Numbered from the stretch's first letter, positions 32,350 through 44,259 are shown. The stretch is DNA of 64,000 nucleotides from Hofstenia miamia (GCA_900660155.1 CABFPE010001143.1:28032-92031); one strand, 5' to 3'. Made by a program: numbers and translations. Notes: generated by a model not told the origin, from the letters alone.

Positions 32350-34065
32350 CCTCAATTATATTTTTAGGTGTCTGATTGCAAATAAACGAGATAGTGCTTT
32401 CTTCATAATTTTTTCAGTGTGTTTATTCCTGGTCAGGTCATTACTAATTTTGAGTCCCAATGTCTTAATGTCATTCGTTGTTTTCATGTCTCCTATATAA
32501 GTAGGCATAGAGTTCCCTATCATCATTTGACATGATTTATTATAATTAATCTCCAGGAGATTTATATCACACCATTCCTTTATTTGTTTGTTAGGCAAAT
32601 AGGCATTATTTTCTGTGCTTGAAATTACATGTATGGCAGTTACATCGTCAGCATATTTAATTGTTAGTATTTGAGCAAGGTTTAAATCGGCAAAAATAGC
32701 GTTAAATGTGTTTGTCCAATAAATGATGCTTGGGGAACTCCACTTCATGTTTGGAAATTTTTGCTTTTAAACTTAACAATGTTTAGTGATAGGAATCGAT
32801 TTTCAAGATAACCTTGCAATCCAAGCTAATATTTCTTTAGCTATTCCATAAGATAATAGCTTTTCCAGTAATGCAAGGTGATTTACACTATTAAATCCTT
32901 GCCGAAAATCAAATGCTTGTAATAAGGCAGTGTTTCCTTTGTCAATATTCTTGCTGGTATAATCTAGTATTGTTAGAAGGACAGGAGAGCTTTTTGGATT
33001 GTATGTGGAATGCATGCTATTCACAAAACTTAATAAATAGTCCTTTTTGACCTTCAGCAAAATTTTCCAATAAAATGGTTGGCATCGTTTGTGCTCGAGG
33101 TCATTCCTTTTGGGATTGGAACAAAACTATTTCCATAATTTAGGCGTTTTGCATTTATACAACTGATCAGAATGTTTTTCAACAGGTTAGCCAATATATG
33201 GGCACAGTATTTATATATCTTGCTTGGTATGTCATCATATCAGGAGGAAGAAATTTTAGTCTCCATAAGTATTCGCACACTTCATAGCATTCTGGTAGAA
33301 TGCACCAGTTAAAGTCAATGTCATCAGTACTTAACTTAAAGTTTGGGTAGTCCGCTTTCTCGGAACTTCGCATGAATATAGCTCTTCAAATTAACTTGAA
33401 ACATTATTCATAGCCTCATTGGTATTTGCATAGTTTCTGATTAATCGGAATATCATCTTTCCTTTTGGAGATATCATATATGCCTTCCATAAGTGATCTG
33501 TTCTTTTTATATTTTCACACCATTTTTTCTTGGCTTGCTAAATTAAATTTTCCAACTTTTTAGAATAATGCTCATAAAGTGGTTTGTCATTTTATTAAAA
33601 AGTAGATTCTTTTGTCCGCTAATGTTACCTTTTCAATCAGTGTATTAAAATCGATATATATGCCATCTATATCAACACAACGTACTGGAAAATTTTTCAT
33701 ACGGTTCTTCATTATTTCATAAAAAATACCTACTTTACAGATGTCATTCGTTTTGTATAATCCGTTGAAATCCTGCTTTAATAACATATATAATACTTCT
33801 TCCAAATTACATTTCCTGAGATCAATCACTGGAAATTGTATACTAGTATATTTTGGATTGCTTCCATTAATAAAATAACATATCTTGCATTTAGAGCAGC
33901 CTATGGGTGTTAATAAAGTGGCAGATCAAAAATTGTTAAGGAAATGTTTAGAGTAGAGTATGTGGTCTATAATGGAATTACCATTTGTGACTTCATCAAC
34001 AGTTTGATGAACAGAAATATTACAACAAATACAGCTAAGTACTTATAGCACAAATAAGCTTTAAA
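32350..34065 (-). mobile_element. LINE-C: APE-type LINE, endonuclease tail to RT
   Basis: On the minus strand it begins with IIVAGDFKAYL and NGNSIIDHILYSKH (late endonuclease motifs). QAKKKWCENIKRTDHLWKA (linker), ALLQAFDFRQGFNSVNHLAL (RT motif A region) and LTIKYADDVTAIH (motif C with intact YADD) follow. The end is KTLGLKISNDLTRNKHTEKI. Motif B is poor, and stops and frame changes separate the pieces, so it is inactive. No 3' tail is seen, since block B ends in (TA)n. It is a different family from LINE-A, LINE-B and alpha1. Confidence 0.8.
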
Positions 34066-34460
34066 ATCTCCAGCAACTATGATACATCATTAAATAGGAG
34101 AAGTACTAATAATTAAGCAATGAAACAAAGATTATTAAATAAACAACTAAGAATGATATCATTGAACTTGTTTTAAGACCATGAATATTAAATTTATGAT
34201 AAAAATGTAGTCTACTGTAAACACATTTAGTTTTTACCGCATATTTGTACTGATGATGTTTTAAATAAATGAATATAATATGAATATATATATATATATA
34301 TTTAAAAGTTAATTTAGTGCGATTCATATAATTAATTGACATTAATAAAAAACGTTTTTAAAAAACGATATTATAGTCATCGTCAGTTAACAATATTTTT
34401 GCGGTAATAAAAGTTTACAATATACTACACTTGCGTACACTAAAATAATTTAATCTCATT
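34060..34460. repeat. Imperfect inverted repeat around a (TA)n run
   Basis: The segment around 34180-34250, read on the minus strand (atgcggtaaaaact, then gtttacagtagactaca), resembles 34398-34450 on the plus strand (tgcggtaataaaa, then gtttacaatatactaca). A (TA)n run lies between the arms. The plus-strand version also occurs at 1890-1950 in the R unit. This may be the terminal repeat structure of the adjacent Penelope-like element. Confidence 0.45.
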
Positions 34461-35440
34461 CTTTCCTAAATTACATTGTTTATTCATGATGTTTTCTTTG
34501 TTATGCTGTTTAATTAATAGAGCCTCACAGATCTTAGTGTGTTTTGTTTTCATGGCTATTTCAAAATTTTCTTTCTTTAATTCATTATTGAATATTTCTG
34601 TTTCAAGGTGTCCGTTCAGATGTTCTTTTATGCGAATACCTAAATGTTGTTTAGTTTCACCAATGTATAGCTTGTTACAGCTATCACAAGTATATTTGAA
34701 AACGATGGAATAAACTAAACATTCTGGGATTCTATCTTTATTCTTAAATATATTATCCGCTTGTAGTGATGTAAAAATAGGCCAAATTTTAGATGATGTT
34801 AAACTTACATTGATTTTTTAAATCTTATTCTTAATAATAAATAGTTTTTCTTCAAAGTAAGGTAACTTCCAGTATACATAATCTTCACAATAGTTTGTCT
34901 TTCTCTTGTTGTCATCCATATCATAACTTGAATTTTAACATTAAATGTTATTTCTCTCAACATTTTATTTGGATGCCATTTTCTTTGAATGTAGAAAACA
35001 ATACATCTAGACTCTTTGTCAATAGTTGAAAATTCGATAATATTTCTATGAATCTTTCACATAAACCCTTTATTGTATTGGTCTTGTATTTTAAAGGACA
35101 ATAGGAAGTGAATGGTATATATAAACCTGTTTTTGTTTTTTTAAAATATACTTGCGATGTAAAATTGAATTTTCTTTTTCTTCTTCGATCGTAAATTTGA
35201 TATTTTCAATTTCTAGATTTATTTTCTTCTTTGTTATTAAAAATGGCAAATATATCGTCTACATCTACATAGCGTTTATAAAATGAAAATTTTTCTTTAT
35301 GTAATTTCGATTCTATCATGTCCATGGCAAAATTTGCCATTATTGGACCTAATGGGGAACCCTTTGCCATGCCGTCTATTTTTGGTAAATTTCATTATTG
35401 AACATGAAAGACGTATTCAAGCAGGCCATTTTTAGTAGAT
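34440..35440 (-). mobile_element. Penelope-like element with RT and GIY-YIG endonuclease
   Basis: The minus strand reads GMAKGSPLGPIMANFAMDM then FYKRYVDVDDIFAIF, the RT motifs of Penelope-like elements (MGSPLGP-type and RYVDD-type). Downstream is FKYTCDSCNKLYIGETKQHL then GIRIKEHLNGH, the GIY-YIG endonuclease with the C..C insert. The motif-C region reads YVDVDD, with one extra pair of residues compared with YVDD. Several stops lie in between. It is 5'-truncated at the (TA)n edge. Confidence 0.8.
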
Positions 35441-35462
35441 TTTTAGTGTATGTTTTGAAATA

Positions 35463-35468
35463 TATTTA

Positions 35469-35515
<47 letters not shown>

Positions 35516-35543
35516 GGATAAGTATATATATATATATATATAC
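35463..35543. repeat. (TA)n arrays at the right edge of block B copy 1
   Basis: Two AT arrays separated by a short spacer (ataatggataag). Block B copy 2 ends in a different array (45286-45325). Confidence 0.9.
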
Positions 35544-35834
35544 TAGTAGACAACTGTTGATCTCGGTCTCCAAAATTAGGGCTGGTTTGTATTATATTCT
35601 TAAAATATATATTCTGCAGACCTAGCTCATAATACTCTTAAATTTAAAGGTTTATTAAACTTGTTATTTAATTAGTATTTTTTAAAGTTTATCATAAAAT
35701 TCGTAGCGAGAAGTATTTATAAATTTTTAGCAAGATATTTACAACCTTTATAAATTTGTCAAGCCTGGTATTACTTCCTTCATCCTCAAATTTATTTTCT
35801 TAGCTCTCTGAGAAATTTCTGCTTGCAAAATTTT
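35544..35834. other. Spacer, no feature seen
   Basis: AT-rich, no coding signal, lying between block B and the 3' side of the inverted TRIM pseudogene. Confidence 0.5.
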
Positions 35835-36263
35835 TTTTCTTTATTCTTTAGTTTGTTTACAATGATGATCATGTAAAGAAAGTGCGCAACTGGCGCATAA
35901 CATTTTTTTGCAAGTGGTTTCATTACAATAATACTCGAGTTTTTTATTAAGGACATTACAATCTTTGCGAAAATAAAGTTCTCGAGGTTCAATATTTTCA
36001 TCACACACATTGCAGGCCATCGTCGTAGAATTGTTCTCTTTGAGCGGTTTGAGCAAATGAATAAGCTCATTAATTCGAAAGTTGAGTTTTATGTCTTCAT
36101 AATTTGTAAATCCTTGACATACATCACAGAAAAATTCATCTTTGTATTTGAGATCATTATCTATGCATTTTTTACAAAATGAATGCCTACAGATTAACTC
36201 ATGAGCTTCTTCAAAGAGCTGCAAACAGTGAGAGCATTTCAATTATTCTAAGTATTCATCCAT
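35835..36263 (-). pseudogene. Truncated RBCC/TRIM pseudogene
   Basis: Inverted paralogue of the gene at 62222. The start MDEYLE is followed by a stop where the other copy has Tyr7. After that the frame is open: KCSHCLQLFEEAHELICRHS, FCKKCIDNDL and CDVCQGFTNYEDI (RING with all eight ligands present), CNVCDEN (start of B-box 1), then a jump of about 36 residues that removes most of B-box 1, then KKLEYYCNETTCKKMLCASC (B-box 2). It ends soon after HDHHCKQTKE with no coiled coil or propeller. The early stop, deletion and truncation make it a pseudogene. Confidence 0.8.
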
Positions 36264-37200
36264 TTTACTTAATTTTTAGCAGATAATGAGTACGAAGTCA
36301 ATAGTGCAAGCATTCACTATTATGAGCAAAAATAGCAATTTTGGCATGCACTACTAGTACAAAACACTGCCTATTCATTTCATTTTGTTGCCATATTTTC
36401 GATTAAACTTTGGTTTCAAACATGCATTAATCTCACTGCATACTTTGAATATGTTTTAGTTCTTATTAAATTGTTAATGTTGGTTTTTTTTAAAATTTGT
36501 AACTGCCTAAGAAGGTTTTATACCTGTTCTATACTTGCTTTACGCAACATGCAGAAATTTTATTACATGAGATCTTTAAAATCAGGTTTACGAATTTTTT
36601 ATTTCTCAATAATATATACACCAGAGAAATTATCTTTCCAAATGTTTAAAAAATTTTGATTCACTGCTTTAGTGACAATTATTCAGAGCAAGGGATCCGG
36701 GAAAGATTTGGTACATTTGTGTATTATCAGAACAATAGAACCCAAGAAATAATTAATTACACTCACAAAAAGTTTTCAAATATAATTTTCCAATTCGCAA
36801 CAACGTATGTGAAAAGAAATTCCAATGGTATGTGAAAAAATATTTTTACAAAGCTAACTTCTGTCAATTAAGCATTAATTTAACTGAGAAGTTTAAGTAG
36901 AGCAAGCGTCTGTCCGTTAAGTTATGGATAAGTAAAATTATTCATTGGTACATTGTAGGAGATATTCTATGCTTTTTGTGAGAAATTTCAAGAAAAGAAA
37001 TTTTAATGTTTGAAAATTAGGTCATGGGGTACTTTGTTGATTACTGCAACCTCATATTCAATGGAAATGGGCGACACTTTTACACACGTCCATTTTGAAC
37101 TAACATCATCACAATATGCCAAATGTATTTGTGTCTACTGATTTCACTTTTTATCCAAGTCTGATGACGGTATAAGAATACATGTTGTCACGCTTTAAAT
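36264..37200 (-). repeat. Inverted duplicate of the TRIM upstream region
   Basis: The reverse complement follows 61305-62221 with moderate divergence (for example gggttctattgt, catgtttgaaac, aatatggcaacaaaatgaaatgaataggcagtg in short matching runs). The match ends near 37195. The TRIM copy was therefore duplicated as genomic DNA together with about 0.9 kb of upstream sequence, not as a retrocopy. Confidence 0.75.
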
Positions 37201-38203
37201 TTTTCTTCTCTCAAACAAATGCATATAACTGTTTCTCCACAAAGTTATTCCTGTGCTCTATGAATCATCAACAGCTTCACATATTTGAATTTTCTCACCT
37301 TTGACTATTTTTATTATCAATATGTGTGAAAGCAAGTAGTTACATTGTTTGTAGGTTAAAGGTCCTAATATTAACATAAATAACAGAAAAAAATAAAAAA
37401 CTAGTTGTACATGTCCACTAATTTCTATTGAAACAAAATCAGTACGATCAAGAAATATGAAAAGTTCCTAAATTCATTGCTGAATTAATATCTATGGCTC
37501 ATGCAAGAAGTTGACAGAGCCTACTGCTCTATTTGCAAACGGCTAGCCAACCACACCCTTGGTCAACAAAAAGTATTGAATTAATCTTTTTTATCGTTGA
37601 ATTTGAATGATCATATATTCTCATTTTAAATTACTGTAAATATGCAATAAACAGCTTGCTTATGTTCATTATTTGAAGTTACGTTTAAAGAATTTTCTGT
37701 AATTTCAAAGAAACTTTGTGAAATACCACTGAATATAACTAAAGATAGAAATTGTTCTATTTTAGCGTAATTAGATAATAAATCTCCATTTTTGATAAGT
37801 TAAAAACATATGCAAAATAGTGCAATAAAAAGTTTGAATTCACTTCAACTTTATTCCATATTATGACTTAGCTGCACACTTTAGGTGAAGCCGTTCTTCG
37901 AGAAATTTCAATCTATATTCAACACAGCTAATACGTTTTCTGGGAATGTTAGTTTATTTTTGCTACTTAACTTAAATTATAATGGTTCTAATAATGGAGT
38001 AATGTAGATGAAAAGTATTTAACTCATCAACATGATTTATGATCTCTTAAAACAATGTTTAAGAAAAGACTGTTCCACATGCTTAAATTAAACTAACGCT
38101 ACTATATATCTTTCAAAAAATATTTCAAACTAAGATATTTGATGAACATAAAATATTTCGGGAAATAATTGTGGCAAAGTTTTGGAAACAAACTAGATGA
38201 GCA
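37201..38203. other. Spacer upstream of the secreted-protein gene
   Basis: AT-rich. No ORF, repeat or element recognised. No clear TATA box at a fixed distance from the start codon. Confidence 0.5.
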
Positions 38204-39463
38204 ATGTTGAAAGCAATGGCATTTGTGTTGATAAGTTCTGTTGCTTCAAAAGAATTTTGTAATTCATCTCAAATAAGTGAGCTTTCTATTTATAATGAAA
38301 TAGATTGCTTCATCAGTAATGATGTGAGAATCAAAGTTCATCCAGATGATTCGAAGATCGAAGTAGAGGGGTTTGGCAAAGGGGCTCCTGAGTTTGACAC
38401 AAATATCCTCCCATCTTTCACTAACAAGACGCACGTTATGCTGAAAAATGTTAATGTTGGGAGCAGTTACAAGACAATTCGCAGCAATAAACTGGTTTTG
38501 ATAGACGTCATTGGAATCTACAACAAAAAAGCGTTTTTTAAGCCAAGTAAAAATCTTGCTTTTTGCAGCCTAACCATTAAAAGAAGCAAATTTTCAAGTA
38601 ATGAAAGAGAGGCGAAAGTAAATGGAAGATTTAGTGATGCTCTCTTCTCAGTACAGTGCAAAGACAATGAATTGGAGGTTTTACGCTCGACTTTTACACA
38701 GATTAGAAATTTTGAGGCTGTATTTCTCGTTGGTAATAATAATTCATTTTCAAATCATTTGGCTAATTTTGAAAGAAATATATTTACATTCAACGAAAAT
38801 TTTAAATGCTTACTCTGCTTTTGGAACATTTGGTATGTACCATTTGAGATGAGCATTTTATCTAATAATTCACTTGGACAGCATCTATTGTATTACCATT
38901 CCCATTTGCAAGACAATGCTTATGAAGGAAATGGGATGGACCTTTCAGAAAATCTAGTATCACACAATAACTTGAATGGGTCTTCACTGCTTGAAATAAT
39001 CTCCCTAAATGGCAGTTTCGATGCGACCCATTTGGTGTTGAATAGATTTGAATCAAATTTGTGTCGTCACATTCTTAAGGTTAGCAGGTATGCGCCTTTT
39101 TCTTTAAGGTACAACAAATATATTGATAATAAAGATGTACAAAGACATAGAAGTACTGCATTTTGGCTAGAAGGGTGTGATGGACAAATAAGACGCGAAT
39201 ATTTCTTAAATAATCAATTTACAGAAATTTATTTTGTGGATTCATATTACGAAATATACCTGTATGGTAATGTATTTGAAATACCAAACATTACCGAATT
39301 AAATGGTTGTCCACTTTGGAATAGAACTTCGTACGTATACTTAAAAGGTGAAGTTAACAATTTGGTGGTACTTAGCAATGAAGTTGACCAAAATCTCACT
39401 CTAAATACCTGTGAATTTACAGAAACACGTTTACAGGAAGGACACAAAATATATTTCAGGTAG
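38204..39463 (+). CDS. Secreted repeat protein, probably beta-helix-like, unknown family
   Basis: 419 codons open from ATG, the longest uninterrupted host-like frame in the window, and clearly richer in G and C than its flanks. Residues 1-16 (MLKAMAFVLISSVASK) look like a signal peptide. The body has about eight N-glycosylation sequons (for example CNSS, FTNKT, LNGSS, PNITE, WNRTS, QNLTL) and scattered Cys. From about residue 150 on, short units of the type N-x-F/Y-x-x-N recur (ERNIFTFNEN, LNRFESN, YNKYIDN, LNNQFTE, YGNVFEI), as in right-handed parallel beta-helix proteins. No transmembrane segment is in frame. The stop lies in CAG|GTAGTA, a plausible splice donor at 39461, so this may be the first coding exon of a longer extracellular protein. 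I do not recognise the family. The fold is inferred from the repeat pattern only. Confidence 0.6.
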   Translation: MLKAMAFVLISSVASKEFCNSSQISELSIYNEIDCFISNDVRIKVHPDDSKIEVEGFGKGAPEFDTNILPSFTNKTHVMLKNVNVGSSYKTIRSNKLVLIDVIGIYNKKAFFKPSKNLAFCSLTIKRSKFSSNEREAKVNGRFSDALFSVQCKDNELEVLRSTFTQIRNFEAVFLVGNNNSFSNHLANFERNIFTFNENFKCLLCFWNIWYVPFEMSILSNNSLGQHLLYYHSHLQDNAYEGNGMDLSENLVSHNNLNGSSLLEIISLNGSFDATHLVLNRFESNLCRHILKVSRYAPFSLRYNKYIDNKDVQRHRSTAFWLEGCDGQIRREYFLNNQFTEIYFVDSYYEIYLYGNVFEIPNITELNGCPLWNRTSYVYLKGEVNNLVVLSNEVDQNLTLNTCEFTETRLQEGHKIYFR

Positions 39464-39466
39464 TAT
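39461..39466 (+). promoter_or_regulatory. Possible splice donor at the end of the ORF
   Basis: The words ttcag|gtagta place a donor-like site two bases before the stop codon is completed. A candidate acceptor (ttttaattttag) ends near 39626. Joining them gives only five more codons, so another acceptor, or none, may be used. Confidence 0.25.
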
Positions 39467-41224
39467 TTATACATTTTTACTGCAATTTTCTATTGATTTA
39501 AAGGATATTATGCTTAATAGTTTAATTTTACTTTTAATACTAATCCTAAGGTATTCCATGCTTTTAGGTGCTATTCATTATTTTATTAATTTGCGTTAAT
39601 GATTTTCATATAATTTTAATTTTAGGATTGGCACCTTTTTATAATGGTGATGCGACTTCTAAAACAATGTCTACTGGAAAACTCACTCTAATCAAGCAAG
39701 AATTGGAAAAAAACGTATTGAATTTACATAAGCATTAATAAGAAGTTTGAATACATTAAAGAATTTGATTTCTTTGCTTTTTAAAAATACTCTACATATT
39801 GCTTCACTATACTATCATTATCATTCTTAAAGCGTTGTTATCAGTATTTTGAACTATTCCTTCAAAAATATGAAAGTTTATGCATAAATATCAAATGTAT
39901 TTACAACTAAGCGTTTAGAAATTTTAAATTCAACATAATTCAGTTAGTTTTAAAAATTAATTTTAATGCAATTTAGGAAAGCAATGTATATAAAATTGAA
40001 CAAATAATAAAAATATAACAAACATTGTAGTAGTATGTAAGCTTGTCGTCGGGTTCCACAAATTTTCAATTTTTGATGTGGGATTACTTTGTTAGAATGT
40101 GGGACAAAACGCTTTTTCCACTTTTCTCTTAAGCAATGCTTGTTCAATGTTGTAAACAACCAACCAAAAATTGAGTACGTCTCCAAATGTGTACTAAAAT
40201 TAAGACACGGAATTAATTGAGTAGTGCAAATTACCCATGCTTTTCACATTAATAATTGTGCATATAAAGTAACCTGCCTCATTGTCCTGAGAGACAATAT
40301 GATTGTTTAAAAAAATGGGTGCCTTTTCCATATGCTGAATTCAGGAAGTGTTGAACTGATGTTAAATTTTAAAAGAAATAATCTATTCTTGGATTGTGAT
40401 GAAGTTTGCCAAATGCAGAATCTGATAAGTTACATATAATTTTCAATAAAACAATGAAATTGCCAAGATTCATTTGAGAAATAGTCGTAGAATTTAACAG
40501 ATAAAAATTAAGACCTCAAAAATTAAAAAAATATTGATATTTTCATCAGTATATAAATATCATAGGATAGAAATATTGATCAGGATTGACAATGAGTATG
40601 AACCCCAAAAATTTCACTTAATATTGAAATGCAAAACAGATATATGTTACCATATAAAAATAAAATCGAACTAGGGCAACAAAGTCATCAAGTGTCTTCG
40701 CAGCTAAGAATGACACTGTAACAAAAAATTGTTTATTTTTCAAAGTCTCTAGACTACATCGAGTGAAGGACTTTTTTAAAAAAAATGCAAAATATCATTA
40801 ATGGAAGTCGGGCAAGCTTGACTAAGCAATATTTTCAAGCCCCAGATCACTAAGAGTACGCAAGAATTTTCAAAGAACTTATCGAGCTATAGCGAGTCTC
40901 ATTGAAAGTTTATATTCATGGGCGAAGCAAACTTGTAATAAAAACTGATTCGAGCTAAAGCTTTCAGCTCTTTGACAAAGTTGGCTTCAGGAATGCACCC
41001 CCTAAATGCATCTTATATGTAGATGAGGTGACACTTTTTAATTTTGCAGTGCTTTTAAATTTTGGATGCTATTTTATATCTTGAGTTATAAAAAAGCCAT
41101 TATAAATTGAAAAAAAAATTATTGGGCTGCTTAAGATTGATAATAAAGCTAAAATTTTAGCCTATATTTTAATGCTACGCCAAGAAGTGGAGGATATCGT
41201 GGAGAGTAGCTAATGGTATCTTAA
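39467..41224. other. Spacer with a 66-bp direct repeat start
   Basis: No gene recognised. 39651-39700 nearly matches 14419-14468. 40869-40935 is the first member of a 66-bp direct repeat (second member 41279-41345). The rest is AT-rich. Confidence 0.5.
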
Positions 41225-42008
41225 GCAAGTATTTCCTAATAAAATGAGATGTTGTACGCTTATGAAGAAATTAATGGGTTTCAAAGAACTTATCGAGCTA
41301 TAGCGAGTCTCATTGAAAGTTTGTATTCATGGGCGAAGCAAACTTGATACTATAAACAGATTAGCATAAAATGTTACAAGAACTTAGTAAGAATGGCCAT
41401 TTTCAGTAAAGCCGTAGTAAGAATAGCTCATAACATAATGTCCTTCAAAAGCACCATTCTTAATAAGAACTTAGTTAAACACCGTAATATGAATAGCATA
41501 AAATGTGTCAAGAACTTAGTAAGAATGTGCTCGTTAAATTAGACGAATCGGAGTAAATAATTATAGTAGTAATTTATATATATATATATTATATATATAT
41601 AGTTGTACACTTATGAAGAAATTAATCGGTTAGAAATTTGACGTCATCTCCTAACATCACTCAGTATTTCAAATTCCATTTTTTAACTGTAATTTGTATA
41701 TTTTTTATTGTAACGGTAAATATATTCGGTATTTCTAAAATGTCATTTGATCTGCAGGTATATACAAACCTTAGCTTCAAAATTTATAAAAAAATTTTAG
41801 TTGTTTTTCTAGTGGGGTCTATTCTGAGTAAAAGTACGATTATACTTTTTCATGACATAATGTCAAATAGAATTTGCATGAATTTTGATAATCACTACAC
41901 AATTAATTTTAAAAAATGTATTTATTGGGTAGATAGGCACATATCTTAGCCTCAAAATCTATAAAATTTTTTGCATTAGCTATTATTCTAATGTGATCCA
42001 TGAGCCAA

Positions 42009-42013
<5 letters not shown>
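41225..42013 (+). repeat. R-family repeat, third and mostly diverged copy
   Basis: 41251-41278 resembles the R-unit word gttgtacacttatgaag. 41381-41510 resembles 835-960 with its repeated gtaataagaatag words. 41603-42013 is nearly identical to 2678-3098 except for a replaced stretch near 41820-41920. The unit ends at gagccaaaatat, as elsewhere. Confidence 0.7.

Positions 42014-42056
<43 letters not shown>
42014..42056. repeat. (TA)n junction between an R-family end and block B copy 2
   Basis: Joins gagccaaaatat (R-unit end) to caatatagattgg (block B start). In block B copy 1 the same start is joined through (TA)n to unrelated sequence. Confidence 0.9.
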
Positions 42057-42061
<5 letters not shown>

Positions 42062-42170
42062 ATAGATTGGATTTTATTACTTAGATAATTTGGAATTTGA
42101 ACGAAATATGAACATGCATAATCAAAAAGTGAGAAAATGACTGTGGTATAAAATCGCCAGAGTTGTTCTT

Positions 42171-43886
42171 CCTCAATTATATTTTTAGGTGTCTGATTGC
42201 AAATAAACGAGATAGTGCTTTCTTCATAATTTTTTCAGTGTGTTTATTCCTGGTCAGGTCATTACTAATTTTGAGTCCCAATGTCTTAATGTCATTCGTT
42301 GTTTTCATGTCTCCTATATAAGTAGGCATAGAGTTCCCTATCATCATTTGACATGATTTATTATAATTAATCTCCAGGAGATTTATATCACACCATTCCT
42401 TTATTTGTTTGTTAGGCAAATAGGCATTATTTTCTGTGCTTGAAATTACATGTATGGCAGTTACATCGTCAGCATATTTAATTGTTAGTATTTGAGCAAG
42501 GTTTAAATCGGCAAAAATAGCGTTAAATGTGTTTGTCCAATAAATGATGCTTGGGGAACTCCACTTCATGTTTGGAAATTTTTGCTTTTAAACTTAACAA
42601 TGTTTAGTGATAGGAATCGATTTTCAAGATAACCTTGCAATCCAAGCTAATATTTCTTTAGCTATTCCATAAGATAATAGCTTTTCCAGTAATGCAAGGT
42701 GATTTACACTATTAAATCCTTGCCGAAAATCAAATGCTTGTAATAAGGCAGTGTTTCCTTTGTCAATATTCTTGCTGGTATAATCTAGTATTGTTAGAAG
42801 GACAGGAGAGCTTTTTGGATTGTATGTGGAATGCATGCTATTCACAAAACTTAATAAATAGTCCTTTTTGACCTTCAGCAAAATTTTCCAATAAAATGGT
42901 TGGCATCGTTTGTGCTCGAGGTCATTCCTTTTGGGATTGGAACAAAACTATTTCCATAATTTAGGCGTTTTGCATTTATACAACTGATCAGAATGTTTTT
43001 CAACAGGTTAGCCAATATATGGGCACAGTATTTATATATCTTGCTTGGTATGTCATCATATCAGGAGGAAGAAATTTTAGTCTCCATAAGTATTCGCACA
43101 CTTCATAGCATTCTGGTAGAATGCACCAGTTAAAGTCAATGTCATCAGTACTTAACTTAAAGTTTGGGTAGTCCGCTTTCTCGGAACTTCGCATGAATAT
43201 AGCTCTTCAAATTAACTTGAAACATTATTCATAGCCTCATTGGTATTTGCATAGTTTCTGATTAATCGGAATATCATCTTTCCTTTTGGAGATATCATAT
43301 ATGCCTTCCATAAGTGATCTGTTCTTTTTATATTTTCACACCATTTTTTCTTGGCTTGCTAAATTAAATTTTCCAACTTTTTAGAATAATGCTCATAAAG
43401 TGGTTTGTCATTTTATTAAAAAGTAGATTCTTTTGTCCGCTAATGTTACCTTTTCAATCAGTGTATTAAAATCGATATATATGCCATCTATATCAACACA
43501 ACGTACTGGAAAATTTTTCATACGGTTCTTCATTATTTCATAAAAAATACCTACTTTACAGATGTCATTCGTTTTGTATAATCCGTTGAAATCCTGCTTT
43601 AATAACATATATAATACTTCTTCCAAATTACATTTCCTGAGATCAATCACTGGAAATTGTATACTAGTATATTTTGGATTGCTTCCATTAATAAAATAAC
43701 ATATCTTGCATTTAGAGCAGCCTATGGGTGTTAATAAAGTGGCAGATCAAAAATTGTTAAGGAAATGTTTAGAGTAGAGTATGTGGTCTATAATGGAATT
43801 ACCATTTGTGACTTCATCAACAGTTTGATGAACAGAAATATTACAACAAATATCACTAAGTACTTATAGCACAAATAAGCTTTAAA
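42171..43886 (-). mobile_element. LINE-C, copy 2
   Basis: Same endonuclease tail and RT pieces as 32350-34065, including KYADD. The same stops and frame changes are present, so it was inactive before the block was duplicated. Confidence 0.8.
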
Positions 43887-44259
43887 ATCTCCAGCAACTA
43901 TGATACATCATTAAATAGGAGAAGTACTAATAATTAAGCAATGAAACAAAGATTATTAAATAAACAACTAAGAATGATATCATTGAACTTGTTTTAAGAC
44001 CATGAATATTAAATTTATGATAAAAATGTAGTCTACTGTAAACACATTTAGTTTTTACCGCATATTTGTACTGATGATGTTTTAAATAAATGAATATAAT
44101 ATGAATATATATATATATATTTAAAAGTTAATTTAGTGCGATTCATATAATTAATTGACATTAATAAAAAACGTTTTTAAAAAACGATATTATAGTCATC
44201 GTCAGTTAACAATATTTTTGCGGTAATAAAAGTTTACAATATACTACACTTGCGTACAC

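Larger units (their letters stand above)
32237..35470 (-). repeat. Duplicated block B, copy 1 (LINE-C plus Penelope-like element)
   Basis: 3.2 kb that recurs at 42058-45290 in the same orientation with very few differences (for example gaatatgc for gaacatgc near the left edge, and acagctaag for atcactaag near 34030). Both edges are (TA)n arrays in both copies. Confidence 0.9.

Noticed and set aside
34340-34400. Hammerhead ribozyme near the Penelope-like element
   Set aside because: The minus strand has CTGACGATGAC, which departs from the CTGATGA core, and no matching GAAA arm at a workable distance was found.
39411-39599. Hydrophobic frame after the secreted-protein ORF, a possible membrane anchor
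   Set aside because: It is in a different frame and in AT-rich sequence whose translation is hydrophobic by composition. No splice pair joins it in frame.
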